Assembly: GCF_022867795.2 (NCBI RefSeq)
Contig: NZ_CP107006.1
Coordinates: 2,418,001 to 2,482,000 of the forward strand
From: Chitinophaga horti
GTDB lineage: Bacteria; Bacteroidota; Bacteroidia; Chitinophagales; Chitinophagaceae
Direction: 5' to 3'
DNA length: 64,000 nt
Shown one piece after another: positions 42,501 to 49,645 of the stretch. The position numbers and the translations under genes are program-made. Position 1 is the first letter of the stretch. Every line of letters starts with the position of its first letter. The notes under the pieces were generated by a model. That model was given only the letters and a program-made list of their open reading frames with translations, was not told where the DNA came from and made no database searches.

Positions 42501-43854
42501 CGTGGCTTCGTTCGGGTTTATCCCGATGGCCTTATCGAATGGCGCCGGTGCGGAAGTGCAGAAACCTTTGGCCACGGTGGTGATAGGTGGACTGCTTTCC
42601 GCGACCTTCCTTACATTGATCGTGCTGCCACTGTTATACTTATTATTTCAACGCCCCTGGCGGCTCCGCAAGGGTGCGCTGGTAGCGGTGCTGGTGATAT
42701 TTGCAATACCAACGCAGGCGCAACATCGCGCAGGCATCAATGAAGTGTTGGATGCCGCGAAGCAAAATATGCAAATAGATATTCAGCGGGATGCCGTGAG
42801 CAAGAGCCGGCAGCAGGTACGTACAGCAGGGCTGCTACCTAAGACAGGCGTGTTTGCGGAGAACGAAGACCTGCGACCGAGTGATCAGCAGGGCATTTTA
42901 AAGATCGGCTTATCGCAAAGCATTGCCTGGCCTGGTTTGTACAAAGCGCAAAAGACACTTTACAACAGGCAGCTGCGTTACGCCGAGGCGCAGCAGGCTG
43001 TGATCAGTGCAGAAGTAACACGACAGGTGCGCGCCGTATACTATGAACTATGGTACCTGCAGGACAAGCAGCGACTGTACCGGCAGTTAGACAGCATCTA
43101 CCGAGAGTTGCGGGCCGCTGCGGTACTGAAAGTGAAGACAGGCGACAGTCCAGGCCTGGACAGTATAGCGGCCCATGTAAAAATGAAGGAACTGCAGGCG
43201 TTGGTGGAACAGGCGGCCAATGATATGCAAATACAGCAACGGGAACTGATGCAGCTGCTGAACACGACAGACAGCTGGCTGCCACCGGATACACAAATGA
43301 CGAAACTCGCAGTGACGCAAACAGGCGCAGATAGCCTGCATCCCCTGGCGATGGCACAGCAACAGCAGGCAGCGATTGCCAATGCGGGCATCTCCGTTGC
43401 GAAGAACGAGAACAGGCCTGAGTTTTCCGGGCGCTTCTTTACGCAACGATTGTATGGCCTGAGTGATCCGTTCACCGGCTTCTCTGTTACTGCTGCCATC
43501 CCGCTATTCAGCGCAGGCGCATCCCGCCAGAAAGTAAGGGTCGCGGAGGCAGCGGCAAGTATACAGCAGAAGCAGTACACGTATGACCGGCAGCTGTTCG
43601 CCACCGCTAAGACGCAGGCGGAAAAAGAAGTGGAGAAGAACAGTGCGATGCTTCGCTTTTACGAGGAAACGGCTTTACAGCAGGCGGCGGAGATCATCAA
43701 AGCATCTGCCATGGCTTATCGCGCGGGCGAGATCGGCTTCCCCGCGCTATCGCAGTACCTGGCGCAGGCCACCGACATCCGTCAGCATTACCTGGAAAGC
43801 CTGCATGCGTACAATCAATCCGTTATTCATTACTACTACTTCATCAATCAATAA
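39562..43854 (+). CDS. CusA/CzcA-type RND pump fused to TolC-like outer membrane factor
   Basis: 1430 residues from ATG 39562 (MLNKIILFSIKNK). Residues 1-1037 are a full heavy-metal RND transporter: 12 membrane segments, periplasmic porter domains, and the HME-family TM4 motif GAIDFGLIVDGAVIIVEA. Residues about 1038-1053 (GALVAVLVIFAIPTQA) read like a signal peptide with an AQA-type cleavage site. Residues 1054-1430 are a TolC/CusC-type coiled-coil outer-membrane factor (ISQSIAWPG-like segment, long Gln-rich helices). The pump drives metal cations out by proton antiport; the C-terminal part would form the exit duct. Fusions of this kind are known in Bacteroidota. The MFP partner starts 1 base after the stop. 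Confidence 0.93.
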   Translation: MLNKIILFSIKNKLVVGLLTLALISWGLWSAARLPVDAVPDITNNQVQIITVAPTLAAQETEQLVTAPIERSLANLPDLVEMRSISRFGLSVVTVVFEDQTDIYFARQLIGEQLKEAVEQIPQGIGQPELAPLSTGLGEIYQYVLHPKKGAEQKYSAMDLRSMQDWIVARQLYGTKGVAEVVSFGGMLKQYEVAVDPGKLNGMNVTIAELFTALERNNENTGGAYIDRQPNAYFIRGIGLVSNLDDIRHIVIKTVNGIPVLVRDVAEVRLGSAVRYGSLTYNGEKEVAGGIVMMRKGANSAAVVALVKERMKTIQRSLPEDVVIEPFLDRTDLVDRAIHTVKTNLIEGALIVILVLVLFLGNLRAGFIVASAIPLAMLFALGMMHTFGVSANLMSLGAIDFGLIVDGAVIIVEATLHHLGVRQSVHRLTQEEMDMEVFRSASHTRKSAAFGEIIIMIVYIPILTLTGIEGKMFAPMAQTVVFALIGALILSMTYIPMMSALFLPKQMNTKTTLSDRLMAACQCWYAPLLERAIRFRKQVIAFTLLLFGVTLFLFARMGGEFIPQLEEGDYAFHCILPQGTSLSQSVETSMQASRIIRSFPEVKLVVGKTGSAEIPTDPMPPEATDLVIVLKPKSEWTTTKDYRELGEMIEEKLQSIPGVFFEVNQPIQMRFNELMTGVRQDVAIKVFGENLDTLAALAPKVASLIRNIEGVTAPAVEQTAGLPQITIRYDRARIAGYGMNITDINQAVRTAFAGEAAGAVFENERRYDLVVRLDSAHRASIEDVGSLFIALPEGGQIPLSQVATVSFEEGPAQISREEGKRRVVVGFNVRGRDVQSVVNDIQERLTKAHVLPTGYYFTYGGAFQNLERANSRLQVAVPVALALILLLLYFTFHSMKEALLIFTAIPMSAIGGVFALLLRDMPFSISAGVGFIALFGVSVLNGIVLISTFRQLANEGMSDPIERVKAGARIRLRPVLMTATVASFGFIPMALSNGAGAEVQKPLATVVIGGLLSATFLTLIVLPLLYLLFQRPWRLRKGALVAVLVIFAIPTQAQHRAGINEVLDAAKQNMQIDIQRDAVSKSRQQVRTAGLLPKTGVFAENEDLRPSDQQGILKIGLSQSIAWPGLYKAQKTLYNRQLRYAEAQQAVISAEVTRQVRAVYYELWYLQDKQRLYRQLDSIYRELRAAAVLKVKTGDSPGLDSIAAHVKMKELQALVEQAANDMQIQQRELMQLLNTTDSWLPPDTQMTKLAVTQTGADSLHPLAMAQQQQAAIANAGISVAKNENRPEFSGRFFTQRLYGLSDPFTGFSVTAAIPLFSAGASRQKVRVAEAAASIQQKQYTYDRQLFATAKTQAEKEVEKNSAMLRFYEETALQQAAEIIKASAMAYRAGEIGFPALSQYLAQATDIRQHYLESLHAYNQSVIHYYYFINQ

Positions 43855-43855
43855 T

Positions 43856-45016
43856 ATGAAAAGGAACTTATTTATCAGCTGCCTCCTGTTGCTACTGGCC
43901 GCCTGCGCAGACCCTAAACAGGAAGCGCACGCACATGAAGAACACGAAGAACATGCGGAGCATGAAGAAACTAATACGGCCACACTCACGGCAGAACAGA
44001 TCGCCAGTGTGGGCATTGAGACCGGATCGATAGAGCAGAAACAACTGACCGCCTCGGTGAAGGCCAACGGCATGTTACAGGTACCGAATCAGAATAAAGC
44101 CAGTATCAGTCCACTCTACAGCGGCATGATCAAATCGTTGCTGGTGCAGCCCGGCAGCCCTGTAAACAAAGGACAGCCCATCGCCACGATCGTGAACCCG
44201 GAGTTCATCCAGGCACAGGAAGATTACCTGGGAGTGAACGCCAGGGTAGCACTGGCGGAATTAGAGTATTCGCGCCAGAAAGAACTCAACGAAGGTAATG
44301 CCGGCGTGTTGAAGAACCTGCAGGCAGCAGATGCGGAACTGAGAGGTTTACGGGCACGTAAAACTTCACTGGAAGCACAACTGCAACTCATGGGACTGAA
44401 TCCTGCAAAGGTGTCGCAGCAACACCTGGCGAGTGTACTCACGGTGACCAGCCCGATCAAAGGTGTGGTGAGCAGCGTGTTGATGAAGACGGGCAGCTAT
44501 GTTTCTCCCGGCTCGAGCATTGCAGAAATAGTGGACAACAGCCAGCTGCACCTGGACTTGTACGTCTATGAAAAGGATCTATCAAGATTGCGCGAACAAC
44601 AAACGATCCACTTCACGCTGACGAACAATCCCGGTAAAGAATATGATGCCACGATCTTCTCCCTGGGCTCCTCCTTTGAAGGCGAAAGCAAAGCAGTGTC
44701 TGTACACGCGCGGGTAGAAGGCGATAAAGCCGGACTGATAGATGGCATGAACATCACCGCTATCATCAGCCTGGAGAAAGCCACCGTGCCCGCTGTCCCC
44801 ACTGCAGCCATCGTACGTCACCAGGGGCAGGACTTCATCTTCCTGGCCAAAGACGACCACTTCGAACGCATACCCGTAGCACGTGGTACTACCGACATCG
44901 GTTACACGGAAATTACCCTATTAAAGGAAGTACCGGCCGACGCAAAGATCGTTGTGAAAGGCGCCTTCTTCGTACTGGCAAAGATGACGAACGCCGGGGA
45001 AGCGCATGAGCATTGA
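43856..45016 (+). CDS. Membrane-fusion lipoprotein of the metal RND pump
   Basis: 386 residues from ATG 43856 (MKRNLFISCLLLLLAAC), a lipoprotein signal with lipobox LAAC. A His-rich run, HAHEEHEEHAEHEE, follows at once and probably binds metal. The lipoyl/barrel-sandwich halves are visible (ISPLYSGMIKSLLVQPGSPV and VTSPIKGVVSSVLMKTGSYV) with a coiled-coil hairpin between them, then a beta-barrel and the C-terminal RIPVARGTTDIGYTEI. It is a CzcB/CusB-type periplasmic adaptor that joins the RND pump to the outer-membrane factor. A longer frame from 43583 overlaps the pump gene and is spurious. Confidence 0.93.
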   Translation: MKRNLFISCLLLLLAACADPKQEAHAHEEHEEHAEHEETNTATLTAEQIASVGIETGSIEQKQLTASVKANGMLQVPNQNKASISPLYSGMIKSLLVQPGSPVNKGQPIATIVNPEFIQAQEDYLGVNARVALAELEYSRQKELNEGNAGVLKNLQAADAELRGLRARKTSLEAQLQLMGLNPAKVSQQHLASVLTVTSPIKGVVSSVLMKTGSYVSPGSSIAEIVDNSQLHLDLYVYEKDLSRLREQQTIHFTLTNNPGKEYDATIFSLGSSFEGESKAVSVHARVEGDKAGLIDGMNITAIISLEKATVPAVPTAAIVRHQGQDFIFLAKDDHFERIPVARGTTDIGYTEITLLKEVPADAKIVVKGAFFVLAKMTNAGEAHEH

Positions 45017-45021
45017 TAAAA

Positions 45022-45055
45022 AAGGCTGCCGGGTCAATCGGCAGCCTTTTCCTTT
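45022..45055. terminator. Terminator between efflux operon and nudK
   Basis: AAGGCTGCCG (45022-45031) and CGGCAGCCTT (45039-45048) form a 10-bp perfect stem with a 7-nt loop. A-rich on the left and T-rich (TTCCTTTT) on the right, so it can serve both convergent units. Confidence 0.9.
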
Positions 45056-45630
45056 TAGGCGAAGATGTGTATCTGTAAGTATTGCAACAGCATGATCGTT
45101 TTGCCGTCCTTTATCTCGCCGGTCCTGATCATCTCTATGGCCTTATCAAAAGGAATTTCCAGGACTTCTATATTCTCCTGCTCTTCTTCGATTCCGCCAC
45201 CGGTGCTTTGTTTGTGTGAGTCGTCATATTCGGCGATAAAAAAATACAATATCTCTGTTACAGAACCTGGCGACATATACGCTTCAAACACCTTTACCGG
45301 TGCAGTGATGTGATAACCTGTCTCCTCCTGCGTTTCACGCATAATGCAATCCTCTGGATTGTTCTGGTCCAGCAGCCCGGCGCAGGCTTCGATGAGCATA
45401 CCCGTTTCGTTACCGTTGATGAAGGTTGGCAGGCGGAACTGGTTGACCAGCACCACCGTCCTCTTCGTTTTATTGTACAATAAGATCGTAGCGCCGTTGC
45501 CGCGATCGTAGGCCTCGCGGCTGTGTTTGTCCCAGGTACCGTTCCTGTTGCGGTATTCGTACGTTATCTTCTTCAATACATACCAGTTATCGGACAGTAT
45601 TTCAGTTCCGATGATCTTAACACTTTGCAT
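45055..45630 (-). CDS. nudK: GDP-mannose pyrophosphatase NudK
   Basis: 191 residues from ATG 45630 ([21 protein letters not shown]). It matches E. coli NudK throughout: the [18 protein letters not shown] strand region, VNQFRLPTF and a Nudix box GLLDQNN...RETQEETGY. The box keeps the catalytic REUxEE core, while the first Glu of the motif is Asn here. It hydrolyses GDP-mannose to GMP and mannose-1-phosphate in the cytoplasm. The start is backed by the -7 variant TACCTTCG at 45655-45648; the longer frame to 45741 lies upstream of that element. Confidence 0.9.
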   Translation of the reverse strand: MQSVKIIGTEILSDNWYVLKKITYEYRNRNGTWDKHSREAYDRGNGATILLYNKTKRTVVLVNQFRLPTFINGNETGMLIEACAGLLDQNNPEDCIMRETQEETGYHITAPVKVFEAYMSPGSVTEILYFFIAEYDDSHKQSTGGGIEEEQENIEVLEIPFDKAIEMIRTGEIKDGKTIMLLQYLQIHIFA

Positions 45631-45647
45631 AACATTCGGTTGAGGAG

Positions 45648-45655
45648 CGAAGGTA
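45648..45655 (-). promoter_or_regulatory. -7 variant TACCTTCG of nudK
   Basis: TAnnTTCG on the minus strand, 17 nt before the ATG at 45630. Confidence 0.4.
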
Positions 45656-45737
45656 GGGTTATTTGCGGCGGAACGGGGTACGACAGGCGGATTATTCACG
45701 GCCGGCAGGCTGTAACGCCCTGCCGGCTTGGGTTGTA

Positions 45738-46466
45738 TCAACCCGGGTTGAATTGCATCTGCAGGTAGCGAACGATCGTTACTTTAGTAATGCCTCTTTC
45801 GGGATAGGCGGCCTGGTATTTAGCGGTAGCGTCCTGCGTAAACTTCATCAGGCGCGGCGTGCCGGCTACTGGCTCAAGTTTGTATACTACCTCCGTATTG
45901 TTAGGGTACTTCATGGTAAGCGTAAGATTACTAAAGGCGTAGGTACCTTCTGCATAGATGTTATCGCCGTGAATCTCCCTGAACTTCGGTTCATTGGTGG
46001 CATTGAACATAAAAAAGAGCCGTTTGCCGACAGGTTCCGCAAGTTGCGCCTGCATTTCTGCTTCCAGGCCGGTGTTAAAGCCAGTGTTAGTAGACTCTAC
46101 ATAGATTTCCGGCGCCTTTGCTTTATCCGATTCGTCGCGGTACCAGGTACCAGACAGAATGGTAGAATGCACATTGATCACGGCCGTTTGGCTGCCAGTG
46201 CCGGTTACCGTTACTTTCGTCTGTCCGACTACGTTGGTCGTGATCACGAGTCGGTTACCCTGTACCGTTACTTTGGCAATAGATTCGTCAGCAGAAGTAG
46301 CCGTATAGGCGCCCTGGCCTTTGAGAATTTCGACTTCGGCTGATTGTCCGGCATACACGCCAACATCGCGGGTACTGAGCCGGATCATGTTGTCTTCTTC
46401 CTTTTTACAGGCGGGTAACAGGCACGTGGAGGCGATAAGCAAGATTAGTCCGTTTAAAAATCGCAT
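45738..46466 (-). CDS. Hypothetical lipoprotein with Big_2-like domain
   Basis: 242 residues. The signal [24 protein letters not shown] has lipobox LPAC. Residues of about 28-100 ([34 protein letters not shown]) look like a bacterial Ig-like (Big_2) sandwich. The C-terminal 130 residues ([21 protein letters not shown]...[17 protein letters not shown]) are beta-rich and lipocalin-like in pattern. It is probably on the cell surface or periplasmic. No enzymatic motif. It lies 107 bp upstream of nudK on the same strand; no promoter element was identified. Confidence 0.75.
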   Translation of the reverse strand: MRFLNGLILLIASTCLLPACKKEEDNMIRLSTRDVGVYAGQSAEVEILKGQGAYTATSADESIAKVTVQGNRLVITTNVVGQTKVTVTGTGSQTAVINVHSTILSGTWYRDESDKAKAPEIYVESTNTGFNTGLEAEMQAQLAEPVGKRLFFMFNATNEPKFREIHGDNIYAEGTYAFSNLTLTMKYPNNTEVVYKLEPVAGTPRLMKFTQDATAKYQAAYPERGITKVTIVRYLQMQFNPG

Positions 46467-46611
46467 GGTAAAAGTGGGTTAAATGGTCCGGCCGCTAAAA
46501 TAGCAGGCTGCGTCGAGCTTTGCAAGCCGAATCCGGCTATACTTTCCTTGTTTGTCGTAATCTCCCCTCCTTTTGGCGGGATCGACACCCGTTTCTATGG
46601 CGGGAAGCACT

Positions 46612-46619
46612 TAAGTTTG
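46612..46619 (+). promoter_or_regulatory. -7 element TAAGTTTG of the secreted hydrolase gene
   Basis: Exact TAnnTTTG match, 16 nt before the ATG at 46636. Confidence 0.45.
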
Positions 46620-46635
46620 CTGAAAATCTAACACC

Positions 46636-47442
46636 ATGCTACGCGCTTGTTGTATATTGATCTGCTTACTATTAACACAGCTTTCTATGAACGCACAAAA
46701 GGGGCAGTACGCCCAGGTGAACGGCTTAAATATGTATTACGAGATACACGGTGAAGGCTTTCCGCTCGTGCTGATCCACGGCGGCGGCTCTACGATCGGT
46801 TCCAACTTCGGTCACATTTTACCTTTGTTGTCGCGCCAACACCGCGTGATAGCTGTAGAAATGCAGGCGCATGGGCATACTGCCGACATCGACCGGGCTT
46901 ACAGCTTTGAGCAGGATGCGGACGATGTGGCCGAACTGCTGCGACAACTTAAGATCACGAAGGCGAATGTTTTCGGCTTCAGTAATGGCGGTACGACTAC
47001 ATTACAGGTAGCGATCCGCCACCCGCAACTGGTCAACAAACTGGTTGTTGCTTCTGCCAACTATCGCCGCGACGGCATGCCTCCCGGCTTCTTTGAGCAG
47101 ATGCCGAATGCTACCATCGAGCAACTGCCGAAGGAACTGGCCGACGCCTTCCGCGCCATCAACCCCGATCCGGCAGCATTGTCGGCGATGTTTAACCGGG
47201 ACAAGGACCGTATGGTGAACTTTAAAGATATTCCTGATTCCGTTATTCAAAGGATCGTAGCTCCTACTCTGATCCTGAACGGCGACCAGGACGTGGTTTC
47301 GTCGGAACATGCAGTGGCATTATCGTGCCTGTTGCCAAATGCGCGGCTGGCGATATTGCCGGCGGGCCATGGCGACTATTTGGCGGAGGACAATGCATTG
47401 TCGTCGGTAGTCGTGTCCCTGGTCGGCCACTTCCTGCAATAA
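46636..47442 (+). CDS. Secreted alpha/beta-hydrolase
   Basis: 268 residues with a signal peptide (ends LSMNAQ). The fold is the classical alpha/beta-hydrolase: LVLIHGGGSTIGSNF oxyanion region, nucleophile elbow VFGFSNGGTTTLQ, Asp in LNGDQDVV and His in LPAGHGDYLAE. It is similar to proline iminopeptidase/epoxide-hydrolase-like hydrolases; the substrate cannot be told. Exported, so it acts in the periplasm or outside. It ends 69 bp upstream of the histidine kinase gene, with no terminator visible between. Confidence 0.85.
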   Translation: MLRACCILICLLLTQLSMNAQKGQYAQVNGLNMYYEIHGEGFPLVLIHGGGSTIGSNFGHILPLLSRQHRVIAVEMQAHGHTADIDRAYSFEQDADDVAELLRQLKITKANVFGFSNGGTTTLQVAIRHPQLVNKLVVASANYRRDGMPPGFFEQMPNATIEQLPKELADAFRAINPDPAALSAMFNRDKDRMVNFKDIPDSVIQRIVAPTLILNGDQDVVSSEHAVALSCLLPNARLAILPAGHGDYLAEDNALSSVVVSLVGHFLQ

Positions 47443-47453
47443 GCCTACTTTTT

Positions 47454-47471
47454 TGTTAATGAATGTTAAAA
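47454..47471. promoter_or_regulatory. Putative response-regulator operator upstream of the kinase gene
   Basis: TGTTAATGAATGTTAAAA. Its reverse complement, TTTTAACATTCATTAACA, matches TTTTAACGTTCATTAACA at 49560-49577 in 17 of 18 bases. It contains two TGTTAA units 10 bp apart and is centred about 48 bp upstream of the kinase start codon. Confidence 0.6.
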
Positions 47472-47498
47472 TAATACCCGAAGGCCCGCCGCGGCACG

Positions 47499-47506
47499 TA
47501 CATTTG
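47499..47506 (+). promoter_or_regulatory. -7 element TACATTTG, leaderless kinase promoter
   Basis: Exact TAnnTTTG match with only 4 bases (CGCC) before the ATG at 47511, so the mRNA would start at or next to the start codon. Confidence 0.5.
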
Positions 47507-47510
47507 CGCC

Positions 47511-48872
47511 ATGAACCTCGTGGAAAAAAGGATCTGGTGGATGGTCGTGCCGACGGTATTGGCCGTGATGGTATTCCAGGGCATCTGGCTGCGATCGGCC
47601 TACCGCGACCAGCGGCAAACGTTGTCGGTACAGTTGCAGGACGCCTTACGGGCGGCCTATGACGAAGCGTTTGCGGCCAGGATGGACCGTAAGCCCGAAT
47701 TACCGGCACCGCCCAAAGACACCGCGTGTAAAAACTGCGCTACCGTGACGACAGGGATCGTGATCAACTCTTCTTCCGAGGGCAGGAATACACTGACTTA
47801 CGAGCGGCAATGGCCGACGGACACTTTCCATGCCGCCAGCAAGCTTCCTCCATTTCTTTCCGCCGTGCTTTCCTCCTCGCCGGAGTATCGTCCGGATACA
47901 GCGGCTTTACGTGGCGCATATACGAAGCAATTATCTAAACGAGACCTGCATTTACCATTTGTGTTGTTGTATGCTGAAGAGCTACTACCGGCCGACAGTG
48001 GTGGATTGCACGTGAGCATGCCGTTTTCTGTGATTGCGCCGGACAGTCACCTGTATGCCTACATTACCGGCGAGCGCGGCTACCTGTTGCAGCGGATGGC
48101 CGGGGCCTTTGCGGCTTCGCTGTTATTGCTGCTTATTGTAGCAGGCTGCATCTGGGTGTTGTGGCGCATCATCCTTCGCCAGAAGGCGCTGGAAGCCATG
48201 CGTGTCAACTTCATCAGCAACATCACCCATGAATTAAAAACACCGGTCGCGATACTTTCTACTATTAACGAGGCGCTGCTCACCTATAACGGCATCAGTG
48301 ACCGGGAGAAAGCGGAGCGCTACCTGCGTTTGTCGAAAGACGAAATCAATAAACTGGAAGGGCAGATCGACCAGATACTCCAGCTATCGAAATTGGAGAA
48401 TGGTTTACCTGCAGGTGCACGCGAACAGGTGTCGTTGCAGGAATTGCTGCATGCCGTACAGCAACGCTACAGCCATCTTCCGGGTGTAACGGTTACGACA
48501 TCGATGGATGTTCATACGCCCGTTATCGTTAGTTCGCATGATGCCTTGCAAACAATACTCAACAATCTGGTAGACAATGCCGTGAAGTATACCGATAAAG
48601 CGGAGAAACTTGTGCGGCTGCATATTAAGGAGTTACCTGGCAAGTATGTATTCACCGTGAGTGATAATGGCATTGGTGTACAGGCAGCGCATCTCCCCTA
48701 CCTGTTCGATAAGTTCTACCGCGTACCGCAGGGCGACATACATGAAGTGAAAGGATATGGATTAGGATTGAGTCATGCGAGGGAACTGGTACAGCAGTCG
48801 GGCGGAAACATACGCGTACAAAGCACACCGGGCGTTGGGAGCGAATTTGCATTTGAAATACCTGCATTATGA
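47511..48872 (+). CDS. Sensor histidine kinase
   Basis: 453 residues. A first membrane segment (about 9-27), a periplasmic sensor of about 160 residues with a CKNC pair, and a second membrane segment (about 194-215) precede the kinase core. The HisKA motif NITHELKTP has phosphorylated His240. The HATPase_c N box NNLVDNAVKY, G1 SDNGIGV and G2 GYGLGLSHA are intact. It would sense an envelope signal and phosphorylate the response regulator whose gene overlaps its stop by 4 bp (ATGA). The unit also includes a candidate operator upstream. Confidence 0.95.
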   Translation: MNLVEKRIWWMVVPTVLAVMVFQGIWLRSAYRDQRQTLSVQLQDALRAAYDEAFAARMDRKPELPAPPKDTACKNCATVTTGIVINSSSEGRNTLTYERQWPTDTFHAASKLPPFLSAVLSSSPEYRPDTAALRGAYTKQLSKRDLHLPFVLLYAEELLPADSGGLHVSMPFSVIAPDSHLYAYITGERGYLLQRMAGAFAASLLLLLIVAGCIWVLWRIILRQKALEAMRVNFISNITHELKTPVAILSTINEALLTYNGISDREKAERYLRLSKDEINKLEGQIDQILQLSKLENGLPAGAREQVSLQELLHAVQQRYSHLPGVTVTTSMDVHTPVIVSSHDALQTILNNLVDNAVKYTDKAEKLVRLHIKELPGKYVFTVSDNGIGVQAAHLPYLFDKFYRVPQGDIHEVKGYGLGLSHARELVQQSGGNIRVQSTPGVGSEFAFEIPAL

Positions 48873-49558
48873 GTAAGACAAGGCTATTATTGGTAGAAGA
48901 CGAACAGGTGTTGGCCACCGTGATCCGCGAAACGCTGGAACTGAACGGCTTTAACGTAGCGCTGGCGGGCAATGGCCGCGAAGGCTGGGAATTGTTTCGA
49001 TCCTTTCAACCGGAGATATGCATCCTGGATGTGATGATGCCGAAGAAAGACGGCGTTAGTCTGCTCGAAGAGATCCGTATGACCAACGAAGCAGTGCCCG
49101 TCATTTTCCTTACTGCCAAAACAGGAACAGACGACGTGATCCGCGGCCTGAGCGCCGGGGCGGACGATTATGTGAAGAAACCCTTTAGCATGGAGGAGCT
49201 TTTATTGCGCATCAATGCCCTGTTGAAACGTAGCCGGAGCAGGGTGGCGGTGGCGACGGGCGGCGGCATCTACCAGATCGGCGCTTACCGTTTTGACGCC
49301 CACCGGCAGGAGCTGCGTTTCGAAGACCAGGTACAACGCCTGTCCGAACGCGAAGCGCACATCCTGAAAATACTCGCCGATCATCTGAACAGTGTTACTG
49401 CCCGTAAGGCCATGCTATTGAAGGTCTGGGGCGACGATGGATTCTTCAATGCACGAAACATGGACGTTTACATTACACGCATCCGGAAGTACCTGCAGCA
49501 GGACAGCTCGGTGCAGATCGTGAATGTACGTGGCGTTGGATATAAGCTGATCGCCTAA
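48869..49558 (+). CDS. OmpR-family response regulator
   Basis: 229 residues. The receiver domain (about 1-120) has the acidic pair VEDEQ, phosphoacceptor Asp54 in ICILDVMMP, the Thr/Ser in VIFLTAKT and the Lys in YVKKPF. The C-terminal winged helix (about 135-229; LSEREAHILKILADHLNS, RNMDVYITRIRKYLQQD, IVNVRGVGYKLI) is of the OmpR/PhoB class. It overlaps the kinase gene by 4 bp. The matching 18-bp motifs upstream of the kinase gene and of the following barrel gene are likely its binding sites. Confidence 0.95.
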   Translation: MSKTRLLLVEDEQVLATVIRETLELNGFNVALAGNGREGWELFRSFQPEICILDVMMPKKDGVSLLEEIRMTNEAVPVIFLTAKTGTDDVIRGLSAGADDYVKKPFSMEELLLRINALLKRSRSRVAVATGGGIYQIGAYRFDAHRQELRFEDQVQRLSEREAHILKILADHLNSVTARKAMLLKVWGDDGFFNARNMDVYITRIRKYLQQDSSVQIVNVRGVGYKLIA

Positions 49559-49559
49559 G

Positions 49560-49597
49560 TTTTAACGTTCATTAACACTGCATACAGGTTCGTTAAC
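49560..49597. promoter_or_regulatory. Putative response-regulator operator upstream of the barrel gene
   Basis: TTTTAACGTTCATTAACA (49560-49577) plus a further half-site TTCGTTAAC (49589-49597). The TTAAC cores end at 49566, 49576 and 49597, that is 10 and 21 bp apart, all on one face of the helix. It starts 2 bp after the regulator's stop codon. Confidence 0.6.
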
Positions 49598-49619
49598 CGA
49601 GTTTGCGCAGGAGGCTCAA

Positions 49620-49627
49620 TAGCTTTG
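49620..49627 (+). promoter_or_regulatory. -7 element TAGCTTTG of the barrel gene
   Basis: Exact TAnnTTTG match, 18 nt before the ATG at 49646. The operator repeats lie 22-60 bp upstream of it. Confidence 0.5.
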
Positions 49628-49645
49628 CGGCATACAATTTATAGT

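Noticed and set aside
43583..43855. N-terminal extension of the membrane-fusion protein
   Set aside because: The extra 91 codons are Arg-rich noise overlapping the end of the RND-OMF gene. The lipoprotein signal at 43856 is the clear start.
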